Positions 16,627 to 25,204 of a DNA stretch of 64,000 nucleotides are shown here, in pieces. Both the position numbers and the translations under genes were made by a program. Each line of letters opens with the position of its first letter. Positions within the stretch are counted from its first letter, which is position 1. The notes under the pieces were generated by a model that saw only the letters and a list, made by a program, of their open reading frames with translations, made no database searches and had not been told where the DNA came from. The stretch spans positions 1 through 64,000 of the forward strand of contig CAMBEQ010000002.1 of assembly GCA_945865545.1 (NCBI GenBank), given 5' to 3'. The DNA comes from Sediminibacterium ginsengisoli. GTDB lineage: Bacteria > Bacteroidota > Bacteroidia > Chitinophagales > Chitinophagaceae.

Positions 16627-17010
16627 ATGAGTAAGAAACAATTATTTACACTTGAATTTCCAGTGAGATGTTCACCAAATATACTTTTTGAATTTCTATC
16701 TACCCCATCTGGATTGCAAGAATGGTTTGCAGATAAAGTAGACGAATGGGAAAATGTGTTTAGTTTTTCATGGAATGGTGGCGTGCCAGACAAGGCCGAA
16801 TTATTAGACCAAGAACCTGATAAGTTTATAAAATTTAAATGGTTGCATGGCGAAAAAAACGAGTACTTCGAATTTAGAATAGAAAAAACTGAAATCTCTA
16901 ATCAAACTATTTTAATCGTGAAAGACTTTGCTGAAAAAAATGAAATCAAAGACCAAAGTAGACTTTGGGAATATCAGATTAAAGAGCTCTTTCATCGCAT
17001 TGGTAGTTAG
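16627..17010 (+). CDS. START-like (SRPBCC/AHSA1) domain protein
   Basis: The 127-residue protein is a single helix-grip domain of the START/AHSA1 superfamily, with the features FPVRCSPNILFEFLSTPSGLQEWFADKV and the following WNGGVPDKAELLDQEPDKFIKFKW pattern broken into strands. Such proteins bind hydrophobic ligands or help chaperones; no enzymatic residues are evident. It is followed after 12 bases by the LptG-type permease, an association suggesting co-transcription. The ligand is unknown. Confidence 0.85.
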   Translation: MSKKQLFTLEFPVRCSPNILFEFLSTPSGLQEWFADKVDEWENVFSFSWNGGVPDKAELLDQEPDKFIKFKWLHGEKNEYFEFRIEKTEISNQTILIVKDFAEKNEIKDQSRLWEYQIKELFHRIGS

Positions 17011-17022
17011 CACTACATCGCA

Positions 17023-18450
17023 TTGTTCAAAAAATTAGACATACTAATTCTTAAGGCTTTTATAGGCCCTTTTTTGGCAGCACTTGCTATTTCAACTTTT
17101 GTGCTCACCATGCAATTCTTTTGGTTATACATTGACGACTTAGTGGGTAAAGGATTAGACCTTTTAACCATTTTAAAATTAATTGGATTGGTTTGTGTAA
17201 GCACCATGACCACTGCCTTACCCCTTGCCTTATTGTTTTCATCTATTATGACTTTTGGCAATTTGGGAGAAAGTTTTGAATTAATAGCTATAAAAGCTGC
17301 GGGCATTCCACTAGTTCGATTCATGCGCCCCTTATTTATTTTCACTATTTTTTTAGCCGGTATTGCATTTTTATTTGCTAATAATATTATTCCAGTTACT
17401 CAAATGAAACTAAGTAATTTGAAATATGAAATTATCATAGCCAAGCCTGCTATTGATTTGAAAGAAGGTATTTTCTATGATAAAATTGATGGATATGTGA
17501 TCAAACTCGGAAAAAAAGAAAGCAATGATAGTGTCATGCATAACATTGTAATTTTTGAAAAAAAATACGCCTTACAAGATAATTTTATTATGGCCGAATC
17601 GGGTGTGATGAGGGTCTCTAAAAATAAAAAGTTCCTTGAATTTATTATGTACAACGGTTGGCGATATCAAGAAAGAGGAGCAAGATCTACTACCAATACT
17701 GAATTCACCAGACTCTATTTTAAAGAATATAAAAAAATATTTGACTTAAAAAGTTTTGAATTAAATAAGGATGGTGATAATATTTATGATCCAAAAATGC
17801 TCAGTATAAGGCAATTGGGGAATGCCATTGATTCACTAAAAAATAAAGACAGCATCTATATTAAAAAAATTGCCGATGAAATTTCCCCTTCTCTACGTTT
17901 CATGTTATATAAGGACAGCAATCAAACTTTTTTAACGCAAAAAAATATACCCCCAATAACTAATTTCAAACAAATTATCCCTGACTCCATTTCAAAAAAC
18001 ATTTCAGAAACGGCAGGCTTTCAGTTTCCATCCATTCAAGCAAGTATGGTCACCCTGAGTGAAATATACAATCAAAATAAAACAGCTGCCTCTTTACATG
18101 GCATTGAATGGCATCGGAAATTTACTTTGTCCTTCGCCTGTATTGTTCTTTTTTTAATTGGCGCTCCTCTAGGGTCTATCATTAGAAAAGGAGGTCTGGG
18201 CACCCCGATGGTATTAGCCATCATATTTTTTGTCATTTTTTTCTTGCTCAATAATTTTGGAGAAAAATTTGCCAAAACAGGTGAATGGTCCGTTTATTTT
18301 GGAATGTGGATGTCTTCTTTAGTTTTAATACCGGTAGGATTGTTTTTGACTTTCAAAGCAATGCGCGATTCTCAACTATTTAACCAAGAATTTTACTATC
18401 GACTTTTACACCCAATTAAGGTAACTTTACGGAAGTACTTTAAAAAATAA
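17023..18450 (+). CDS. LptF/LptG family permease
   Basis: The 475-residue membrane protein belongs to the YjgP/YjgQ family, whose members pair with the LptB ATPase to extract lipopolysaccharide from the inner membrane. Three hydrophobic segments lie in the first 130 residues (about 12-38, 55-78, 100-122), a periplasmic beta-rich region follows, and three more lie near the C-terminus (about 368-450), the standard LptF/G layout. It begins with TTG. The gene is four bases upstream of a superoxide dismutase gene. Whether it is LptF or LptG is not decidable, though Bacteroidota members of this type are usually called LptG. Confidence 0.9.
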   Translation: MFKKLDILILKAFIGPFLAALAISTFVLTMQFFWLYIDDLVGKGLDLLTILKLIGLVCVSTMTTALPLALLFSSIMTFGNLGESFELIAIKAAGIPLVRFMRPLFIFTIFLAGIAFLFANNIIPVTQMKLSNLKYEIIIAKPAIDLKEGIFYDKIDGYVIKLGKKESNDSVMHNIVIFEKKYALQDNFIMAESGVMRVSKNKKFLEFIMYNGWRYQERGARSTTNTEFTRLYFKEYKKIFDLKSFELNKDGDNIYDPKMLSIRQLGNAIDSLKNKDSIYIKKIADEISPSLRFMLYKDSNQTFLTQKNIPPITNFKQIIPDSISKNISETAGFQFPSIQASMVTLSEIYNQNKTAASLHGIEWHRKFTLSFACIVLFLIGAPLGSIIRKGGLGTPMVLAIIFFVIFFLLNNFGEKFAKTGEWSVYFGMWMSSLVLIPVGLFLTFKAMRDSQLFNQEFYYRLLHPIKVTLRKYFKK

Positions 18451-18454
18451 TTTT

Positions 18455-19189
18455 ATGTCAAATAACACCCAAAACCGACGCCAGTTTTTAAAAACTTCTG
18501 GCAAAGCAGGAATGGCTATGGCTACCCTGCCTATTTTTACAAAATTGAGTTCCTCTTCTACAATGGCTTTAAGTGACTATGTTCAACAACCTTTGCCTTA
18601 TGGTTATGCAACATTAGAACCATTTATTGACGCATTAACCATGGAAATTCATTATACCAAACATGCTGCTGCTTATGCAAAAAATTTAGCAGATGCTTGT
18701 GTGGCAGAAAAAGTAGATACCAATGTTACAAATTTGACTGATTTACTGAAAAATATTTCTACTTATTCTCCAAAAATGAGAAACAATGCAGGCGGACATT
18801 TTAATCATGAATTGTTCTGGCAATTAATGAAGCCCGCGCCTGCTACTTCACCTACAGGTGCATTAGCTGAAGCCATCACAAAAACATTTGGCAGTTTTGA
18901 TGCCTTTAAAACTGCGTTGGGTGATGCAGCAAAAGCTAGATTTGGAAGTGGTTGGGCTTGGCTGGTAGTAAAAACAGATGGCAGCTTAGTAGTAAGCTCA
19001 ACACCCAATCAAGATAACCCACTCATGGACATTGCAGAAACTAAAGGCACTCCAATATTAGGTTTGGATGTGTGGGAGCATGCTTACTATTTAAAATATC
19101 AAAACAAACGCCCAGATTATATCAACGCTTGGTGGAACTTAGTGAATTGGGAATTCGTGCAAAAAAAATACGCAGAAGCTAAACGATAA
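18455..19189 (+). CDS. Fe/Mn superoxide dismutase with Tat signal
   Basis: The enzyme dismutates superoxide. The 244-residue protein carries the four metal ligands in EIHYTKH, GGHFNHELFW and DVWEHAYYLKYQ, the last being the family signature. The N-terminus, with NRRQFLK at residues 7-13 followed by a hydrophobic stretch, looks like a twin-arginine signal, so it is probably exported folded to the periplasm. This adds about 35-40 residues to the usual length. Iron or manganese preference cannot be read with certainty. It follows the LptG-type gene by four bases. Confidence 0.94.
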   Translation: MSNNTQNRRQFLKTSGKAGMAMATLPIFTKLSSSSTMALSDYVQQPLPYGYATLEPFIDALTMEIHYTKHAAAYAKNLADACVAEKVDTNVTNLTDLLKNISTYSPKMRNNAGGHFNHELFWQLMKPAPATSPTGALAEAITKTFGSFDAFKTALGDAAKARFGSGWAWLVVKTDGSLVVSSTPNQDNPLMDIAETKGTPILGLDVWEHAYYLKYQNKRPDYINAWWNLVNWEFVQKKYAEAKR

Positions 19190-19226
19190 ACAACGCTTTT
19201 AGATTAATTATCATTAACGAAGCCCC

Positions 19227-20210
19227 TTGCAAAAGTCAAAACAGAATTTAAAAATTCAATTTTTTGTAACTAGTTTAAGTATTGTATTATTCGTACTTAA
19301 ATTTGTTGCTTATTTCATGACCCACTCGCTGTCTGTTTTATCAGATGCTTTAGAGAGTATAGTGAATGTATTAGCTGGACTAATTGGGTTATATAGTTTA
19401 TATGTTGCTTCTAAACCCAAAGACAAAGATCACCCATATGGACATGGTAAAGCAGAATTCGTTTCGGCTGCTTTTGAAGGAAGTTTAATCATTACAGCAG
19501 GATTCATTATCCTTTATGAGTCTATCAATACATTTTTCGACCCTGCTACCTTGCATAATTTAGACAATGGCATTTGGCTTTTATTGGCCACTGCCATTTT
19601 AAATATGGTAGCCGGATTATTTGCGAAAGCCCAAGGTAAGAAAAACAAGTCTTTAGCATTAAGCGCTAGTGGACAGCATTTGCTAATTGATAGTTATACT
19701 ACTTATGCAATTACTATAGGAATAGGATTGGTTTTGTATACGGGCTATAAAATAATTGATGCCGTTATTGCTATTGCAATGGGCTTATGGATTATATATA
19801 ATGGCTATAAAATTATACGTGAATCTTTAGCAGGTATTATGGACGAAGCCGATATGGCATTATTAGATGAAGTAATTCTTGAATTAAATCATACACGTAA
19901 TTCAAATTGGATTGACATGCATAATTTAAGAGTTATTAAATATGGAGCTTTAATGCATATTGATTGTCATTTAACAGTGCCCTGGTATTTTAATGTCAAT
20001 GAAGCCCATGCAGCGGTGGATGAATTTACAAAATTGATCAAAAATAAATTTGGAGAAAGTGTAGAATTTTTTGTGCATACCGATGGCTGTATGGTTTATA
20101 GCTGTCCTATTTGCACCATTGAGCATTGTGAAAAAAGAACTTCAGTATTTCAGCAAAAATTAAATTGGACCAGAGAAAATGTACTCTCCGATTTAAAACA
20201 TCAATTATAA
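19227..20210 (+). CDS. Cation diffusion facilitator family transporter
   Basis: The 327-residue inner-membrane protein is a CDF exporter, which uses the proton gradient to expel Zn, Fe, Mn or similar ions. Metal-site residues are visible in LSDALESIVN (helix 2) and in LLIDSYTTY (helix 5), and the cytoplasmic loop carries DHPYGHGKAE. A cytoplasmic ferredoxin-like domain follows, and the C-terminus has an extra Cys/His patch (CMVYSCPICTIEHCEKR) that could bind metal. It begins with TTG. The metal is not predictable, but the location after SOD would fit iron or manganese handling. Confidence 0.92.
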   Translation: MQKSKQNLKIQFFVTSLSIVLFVLKFVAYFMTHSLSVLSDALESIVNVLAGLIGLYSLYVASKPKDKDHPYGHGKAEFVSAAFEGSLIITAGFIILYESINTFFDPATLHNLDNGIWLLLATAILNMVAGLFAKAQGKKNKSLALSASGQHLLIDSYTTYAITIGIGLVLYTGYKIIDAVIAIAMGLWIIYNGYKIIRESLAGIMDEADMALLDEVILELNHTRNSNWIDMHNLRVIKYGALMHIDCHLTVPWYFNVNEAHAAVDEFTKLIKNKFGESVEFFVHTDGCMVYSCPICTIEHCEKRTSVFQQKLNWTRENVLSDLKHQL

Positions 20211-20234
20211 TAATTACCCTTTAATAAGCATCCT

Positions 20235-21605
20235 ATGAATTCCTGGAAAGAATATCAAGCGCAACACAAAGAACGATTTTTAGAAGAGCTTTTAACTTTA
20301 TTGCGCATTCCTAGTATTAGTGCAAAAAGTGAAAACAATGCGGATATGATTGCTTGTGCAAAAGCAGTGGAACAATCTTTAAAAGCGGCAGGTGCCCCTA
20401 TCACAAAAATATATGAAACCGAAGGTCATCCCATTGTATATGGTGAAATAATGGTAGATCCTAAATTTCCCACTGTGTTAGTATACGGCCACTACGATGT
20501 ACAACCTGCCGATCCTTTGGAATTATGGCATAGTAGCCCGTTTGAACCCACCATTAAAGACGGTAAAATTTTCGCAAGAGGTGCTTGCGATGACAAAGGG
20601 CAATTTTATATGCACGTAAAAGCATTGGAGTTAATGACTCAAACAAATTCGATGTGCACGAATATTAAATTTATTATAGAAGGAGAAGAAGAAATAGGCA
20701 GTCCTAATTTAGCCAGTTTTGTAAAAACACATACCGAACTATTAAAAGCAGATGTAATATTAATTAGTGATACTGCCATGATTAGTATGGATGCCCCCTC
20801 TATTGATATTGGCGTTAGAGGATTAAGTTATATAGAATTAGAAATTACGGGTCCTAATCGAGATTTGCATAGTGGAGTATATGGAGGTGCGGTTGCCAAT
20901 CCTATTACTATCCTTTCTAAAATGATTGCTTCTTGCCATGATGAAAATAATCATATAACCATTCCTGGTTTTTATGAGGATGTAATAGAATCCACCGAAG
21001 CAGAAAGAAAAAAAATGGCCGAAGCCCCATTTGATGAAGCCGAATACAAAACCGACTTAGGTATTCAAAATGTATGGGGTGAAAAAGGATACAGCACGAA
21101 TGAACGCACAGGAATAAGACCCACATTAGAAGTGAATGGTATTTGGGGTGGCTATACGGGTGAGGGAGCAAAAACAGTTTTGCCATCTAAAGCATTTGCA
21201 AAAATATCTTGCAGATTGGTGCCCAATCAATCTTCAGAAAAAATTACAGCAATACTATTGGCTCATTTTAAAAAAATTGCTCCTGCTAATATAACTGTTC
21301 ATGCATTTGAACATCATGGTGGAGAACCTTATATCACGCCTATTGATTCACATGAATACCAAAGTGCTGCCAAAGCCATTGCTACCACTTTTGGTAAAGA
21401 GCCTATACCAGTGCGCGGAGGCGGAAGCATTCCTATCTGTTCTTTGTTTGAAAAAGAACTAGGCTTGAAAATTGTATTTATGGGATTTGGATTGGACAGT
21501 GATAATTTACATAGTCCTAATGAGAAATATGATATTGTTAATTTTTACAAGGGCATTGAAACCATTCCTTATTTTCATCAATTTTTTGCAGCCAAAAAAG
21601 CTTAA
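20235..21605 (+). CDS. M20 family dipeptidase
   Basis: The 456-residue protein is a zinc-dependent M20 peptidase. Metal ligands are visible as YGHYDVQPADP (His and catalytic Asp), GACDDKGQ (bridging Asp) and IEGEEEIGSPN (general base Glu and metal Glu), with the late histidine in LHSPNEKYDI. A dimerisation lid domain with DLHSGVYGG interrupts the catalytic domain, as in carnosinase-like members. Substrates are probably dipeptides. No signal peptide is seen, so it should be cytoplasmic. Confidence 0.94.
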   Translation: MNSWKEYQAQHKERFLEELLTLLRIPSISAKSENNADMIACAKAVEQSLKAAGAPITKIYETEGHPIVYGEIMVDPKFPTVLVYGHYDVQPADPLELWHSSPFEPTIKDGKIFARGACDDKGQFYMHVKALELMTQTNSMCTNIKFIIEGEEEIGSPNLASFVKTHTELLKADVILISDTAMISMDAPSIDIGVRGLSYIELEITGPNRDLHSGVYGGAVANPITILSKMIASCHDENNHITIPGFYEDVIESTEAERKKMAEAPFDEAEYKTDLGIQNVWGEKGYSTNERTGIRPTLEVNGIWGGYTGEGAKTVLPSKAFAKISCRLVPNQSSEKITAILLAHFKKIAPANITVHAFEHHGGEPYITPIDSHEYQSAAKAIATTFGKEPIPVRGGGSIPICSLFEKELGLKIVFMGFGLDSDNLHSPNEKYDIVNFYKGIETIPYFHQFFAAKKA

Positions 21606-21608
21606 AGT

Positions 21609-22013
21609 ATGAAGGGTCCAGCTGTAATAAAAACAGAAAAACAAAAAGTAAGATTAGACAAATACCTCTGGTCTATTCGTGTTTTTAAAACAAGAAGTCA
21701 AGCTACAGAAGCCATTGATAAAGGAAGAGTTAAAATGAAAGGCGAATCGGTTAAAGCTTCGCGCAATGTAGTAATAGGCGACGAATATGAAGCAAGAACA
21801 GAGCATAAAAATTGGGTAATTAAAGTGACCCAGCTTTTAGAATTCAGAATGGCCTATGCAGAAGCCATTAAATACTACGAGGACCTTACCCCTATAGAAG
21901 AATTAGAACGTGTAAGACAAGTGGCGTCCACCTTCCAAACTGGAAAACGATTAAGTAAAATTGGTAGGCCCACTAAAAAAGATCGACGTGATTTGGGTGA
22001 ATTATTAGATTAA
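21609..22013 (+). CDS. S4-domain RNA-binding protein (Hsp15/RqcP type)
   Basis: The 134-residue protein is built on an S4 domain (VRLDKYLWSIRVFKTRSQAT, then GRVKMKG and the basic NVVIGDEYEART region). Hsp15 and RqcP bind stalled 50S subunits carrying peptidyl-tRNA and aid their rescue. The C-terminal segment is lysine-rich and probably disordered. It lies three bases after the M20 gene and nine before trmD, and the trmD -7 element overlaps its stop codon. Confidence 0.88.
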   Translation: MKGPAVIKTEKQKVRLDKYLWSIRVFKTRSQATEAIDKGRVKMKGESVKASRNVVIGDEYEARTEHKNWVIKVTQLLEFRMAYAEAIKYYEDLTPIEELERVRQVASTFQTGKRLSKIGRPTKKDRRDLGELLD

Positions 22014-22018
22014 CTTTG
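22011..22018 (+). promoter_or_regulatory. -7 element directly before trmD
   Basis: TAACTTTG matches TAnnTTTG exactly, overlaps the stop codon of the preceding gene and ends four bases before the trmD ATG. It would give a leaderless internal transcript. The nearest upstream TTG is 15 bases away, slightly short. Confidence 0.5.
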
Positions 22019-22022
22019 CGCC

Positions 22023-22703
22023 ATGACCATTGAAATTTTAACGGTATTGCCGGAATTATTAACCAGCCCCTTTGAGCATAGTATTATGAAAAGGGCGCAG
22101 GAAAAAGGACTACTTACTATTAAGTTACATACCCTTAGGAAATGGGCCATCAATAAACATGGACAGGTAGACGATTACCAATACGGTGGTGGCGCAGGAA
22201 TGGTCATGATGTGTGAGCCATTAGCCAAAGCCATTGATGAATTACAAGCAACAGAAAAATTTGATGAAATAATTTTTTTAACCCCCGACGGAAAAACATT
22301 TGATCAAAAACAAGCCAACGCACTTTCTTTAAAAAATAGATTACTACTTATTTGCGGACATTACAAAGGCATCGACCAAAGAATTAGAGACTTATATGTT
22401 ACGCGTGAAATATCAATTGGTGATTATGTGTTAAGCGGTGGCGAATTGGCAGCAGCCGTTTTGGTAGATGCTATTGGCCGAATTATTCCAGGGGTATTAA
22501 ATGATGAAACCTCTGCCTTAACCGATTCTTTTCAAGATAATTTATTGGCACCACCCGTTTATTCTAGGCCTGCCAGTTTTAGAGACCTTGAAGTTCCTCC
22601 TATTTTGCTTACCGGCGATCCTAAAAAAGTAGAGCAGTGGAGACAAGAACAGGCATTAACTCGTACACAAGAACGCCGCCCCGACCTATTAGCCGGGGAA
22701 TAA
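22023..22703 (+). CDS. trmD: tRNA (guanine-N1)-methyltransferase TrmD
   Basis: TrmD methylates G37 next to the anticodon of several tRNAs using S-adenosylmethionine, and prevents frameshifting. The 226-residue protein has the SPOUT-fold knot motifs YQYGGGAGMVMMCEPL, LICGHYKGIDQR and SIGDYVLSGGELAA. Length is normal. Here it is not in the frequent rpsP-rimM-trmD-rplS cluster, which in this genome is split. Confidence 0.97.
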   Translation: MTIEILTVLPELLTSPFEHSIMKRAQEKGLLTIKLHTLRKWAINKHGQVDDYQYGGGAGMVMMCEPLAKAIDELQATEKFDEIIFLTPDGKTFDQKQANALSLKNRLLLICGHYKGIDQRIRDLYVTREISIGDYVLSGGELAAAVLVDAIGRIIPGVLNDETSALTDSFQDNLLAPPVYSRPASFRDLEVPPILLTGDPKKVEQWRQEQALTRTQERRPDLLAGE

Positions 22704-22791
22704 ACCTTTTGTCCTTTTTTTAAAAGATTCCGTAACTAATATACAATGTATACGTTTCATAAAAGATATTTGCTTTAATTAATTCAGAAAA

Positions 22792-25014
22792 ATGCGCTTG
22801 ATTAGAAAACTCTTTATAGTTTGTATTACACTGTCTTTTGTCATAAAATGTCAAGCACAAAATATCACAGAATTTCAAAAAGAGTATCAGCTTGATGTAA
22901 TTAAAACTTCAAGTCCCATTAAAATTGATGGAATTTTAGATGAGTCTGCATGGGATACAGTGGAAGCAGTTAGTCAATTTAATAAAAAATTTCCTAATGA
23001 TATTGGCACACCAAAAAAGCAAACCGAGGTAAAATATTTATACGATGAAAAAAATTTATACTTTGCCTTCAAAGTATACGATAGCGGCACTGCCATTATC
23101 AAAAGTTTAAAAAGAGATATTGGACACGATGGAAATGATGGAGTTGCCATTGTTTTAGATCCCTTGAATCAAAAGACAAACGGATTTTATTTTGTGGTAA
23201 GTGCATTGAATGTGCAATCAGAAGGTCAGTTGACAGGGAATAATGATGATGGACTCAGTTACAGCTGGGATACCAAGTGGTTTTCTATGACAAAAGATTA
23301 TGGTAGTTACTGGATTGCTGAAATTGCCATCCCTTTAAAGTCTATTCGTTATAGTGCAGAAAATAAAAATTGGGGCGTCAACTTTGTACGAATCGACGCT
23401 AAAAATTTCGAGTATAGCACATGGACAAGAATTGGACCAAATTTTAAATCATACGACCTTGGATATACAGGATTAATGAAATGGCCAACCAATCCGCCAG
23501 CGAATTCCAATAATGTGATTTTACTACCTTATTTAACAGGTGGCAATAGCGAAGATAAATCAAACAGCAAGACCGAAACAAATGGTAATGCTGGGTTTGA
23601 TGCTAAAATTGCTTTGAACTCTTCTTTGAATTTAGATTTAACAATCAATCCAGACTTCTCCCAAGTAGAAGTAGATAACCAAGTGACCAACTTAACCAGG
23701 TATAGTATTTTCTTGCCAGAAAGAAGAGCCTTCTTTTTAGAAAATGCGGATCTATTTGCTGGATTCGGCATCCCTCCCATTCGGCCATTTTATTCTAGAA
23801 CCATTGGCTTAGATAAAGAAGGCAATAAAATTCCTATCCTATTTGGCGCAAGACTTTCTGGTAATTTATCGCCAGATGTTAGGATTGGTGCCATGAATAT
23901 GCAAACAGGTAGAACAGGCGATTATGCTCCAGAAAATTTTTCTGCCTTTACATGGCAAAAAAGAGTTTTAAAAAGATCCTTAATTAAAGGCTATTTTTTA
24001 AATAGAGAAAATTTCATTTCAGAGGAGGAAGAAAAAAAGAACCCACTGGATAAATATGGACGCAATGCTGGGGTTACATTTGAATATTCCAACCCAGCTG
24101 GAAGTTTTAGTTATTGGGCCAATTACAATCAATCCATGAAACCTACCATCAAAGACTTAAATAATTATGCAGAAGCTGGATTAAGTTACAATGGAAGAAA
24201 TTTTGGTTTTGTGTTAGACGTAGCCAATGTGGGCAAAAATTACTATACTGATATGGGCTTCGTTCAAAGAATAAGCAATTACGATGCCCAAAGAGATACG
24301 AGTATTCGCATTGGCTACAAACATCTTTATTCTGAAATCAGTTATACATTGATGCCGGCGAAAGGAAAGCTAGGAAGAATTGAAGCCCGTGCAGAAAATT
24401 CTGTAATTTTTAATCCCGATAATAGTTTTAACGAATGGGAAAGTGCTGTTGAAATAGAGGCCAATTTAAAAAATGCTTCAAGTGTACAATTACAACTAAA
24501 TAATAACGTCACCAACCTTCTTTTCGCTACAAGTTTTACAGATGGCGAGCCGTTACCAGCTGCTCAATATCAATATGCACAATTTGGAATAGGCTATGAT
24601 TCAGATGCTAGAAAACTTTTTGGATGGAGTACAGATCTTAATTTTGGACAATTTTATAATGGGACAGTGCAAAGTATTAGAGCAGGTATCAATTGGAGAA
24701 ATCAGCCAAATTTGAGTTTAAGATTAAATGCTCAACTAAATCAAATTCAGTTGCCTGGTAAATATGGTAGTACTAGATTGGTCTTAATTGCCCCACGTGT
24801 TGAATACAACTTTAATACCAAGTTATTTTGGACCACCTTTATTCAATACAATACACAGAGTAATAATTTCAATGTCAATAGCAGATTACAATACCGTTAT
24901 AAACCAATGAGTGATTTCTTTTTAGTGTATACAGATAATTATTTTACAGACCCATTATTTAAAAGCAAAAACAGAGCTATTATTTTTAAATTCAGCTATT
25001 GGTTTAGTATTTAA
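22792..25014 (+). CDS. DUF5916 protein with N-terminal family 9 carbohydrate-binding-like domain (copy 1)
   Basis: The 740-residue protein has a signal peptide ending near CQAQ, an N-terminal domain of about 200 residues resembling family 9 carbohydrate-binding modules (IKIDGILDESAWDTVEAVSQF), and a long C-terminal beta-rich region of the DUF5916 type, probably an outer-membrane barrel; it ends with an aromatic residue pattern (KFSYWFSI). The molecular role of the family is not known. It is followed by a same-length paralogue, so the pair arose by tandem duplication. Confidence 0.88.
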   Translation: MRLIRKLFIVCITLSFVIKCQAQNITEFQKEYQLDVIKTSSPIKIDGILDESAWDTVEAVSQFNKKFPNDIGTPKKQTEVKYLYDEKNLYFAFKVYDSGTAIIKSLKRDIGHDGNDGVAIVLDPLNQKTNGFYFVVSALNVQSEGQLTGNNDDGLSYSWDTKWFSMTKDYGSYWIAEIAIPLKSIRYSAENKNWGVNFVRIDAKNFEYSTWTRIGPNFKSYDLGYTGLMKWPTNPPANSNNVILLPYLTGGNSEDKSNSKTETNGNAGFDAKIALNSSLNLDLTINPDFSQVEVDNQVTNLTRYSIFLPERRAFFLENADLFAGFGIPPIRPFYSRTIGLDKEGNKIPILFGARLSGNLSPDVRIGAMNMQTGRTGDYAPENFSAFTWQKRVLKRSLIKGYFLNRENFISEEEEKKNPLDKYGRNAGVTFEYSNPAGSFSYWANYNQSMKPTIKDLNNYAEAGLSYNGRNFGFVLDVANVGKNYYTDMGFVQRISNYDAQRDTSIRIGYKHLYSEISYTLMPAKGKLGRIEARAENSVIFNPDNSFNEWESAVEIEANLKNASSVQLQLNNNVTNLLFATSFTDGEPLPAAQYQYAQFGIGYDSDARKLFGWSTDLNFGQFYNGTVQSIRAGINWRNQPNLSLRLNAQLNQIQLPGKYGSTRLVLIAPRVEYNFNTKLFWTTFIQYNTQSNNFNVNSRLQYRYKPMSDFFLVYTDNYFTDPLFKSKNRAIIFKFSYWFSI

Positions 25015-25047
25015 TGGTAAAAAATTCTTAGTCAGTCCATCATAGGT

Positions 25048-25122
25048 TTTGGCAAGTTTTTAGGGCTCCTCGAGCCACCAAATGGCGAGTAGTCCCTAGG
25101 CCTATCCTACTCATTTGCCAAA
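25048..25122. other. Structured GC-richer spacer between DUF5916 paralogues
   Basis: Within an AT-rich spacer there is a compact set of nested inverted repeats. The outer arms TTTGGCAAGT (25048-25057) and ATTTGCCAAA (25113-25122) pair over ten positions with one G-T. Inside them TAGGG (25061-25065) pairs with CCCTA (25094-25098), and CTC plus GCCA pair with TGGC plus GAG around a CCAAA loop (25069-25089). An alternative hairpin GGCTC/GAGCC (25064-25076) competes with the inner one. This could be a cis-acting leader RNA of the second paralogue or a small repeat element. No T-run follows, so it is not a simple terminator. I do not recognise a known riboswitch family. Confidence 0.45.
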
Positions 25123-25204
25123 TTATGCGCCACTTATATAATTTTTAAAAAAAATCTATGCCTAAATAAGGCTGTAACCCCTACAAAAAGGATATTTGCA
25201 CCTC

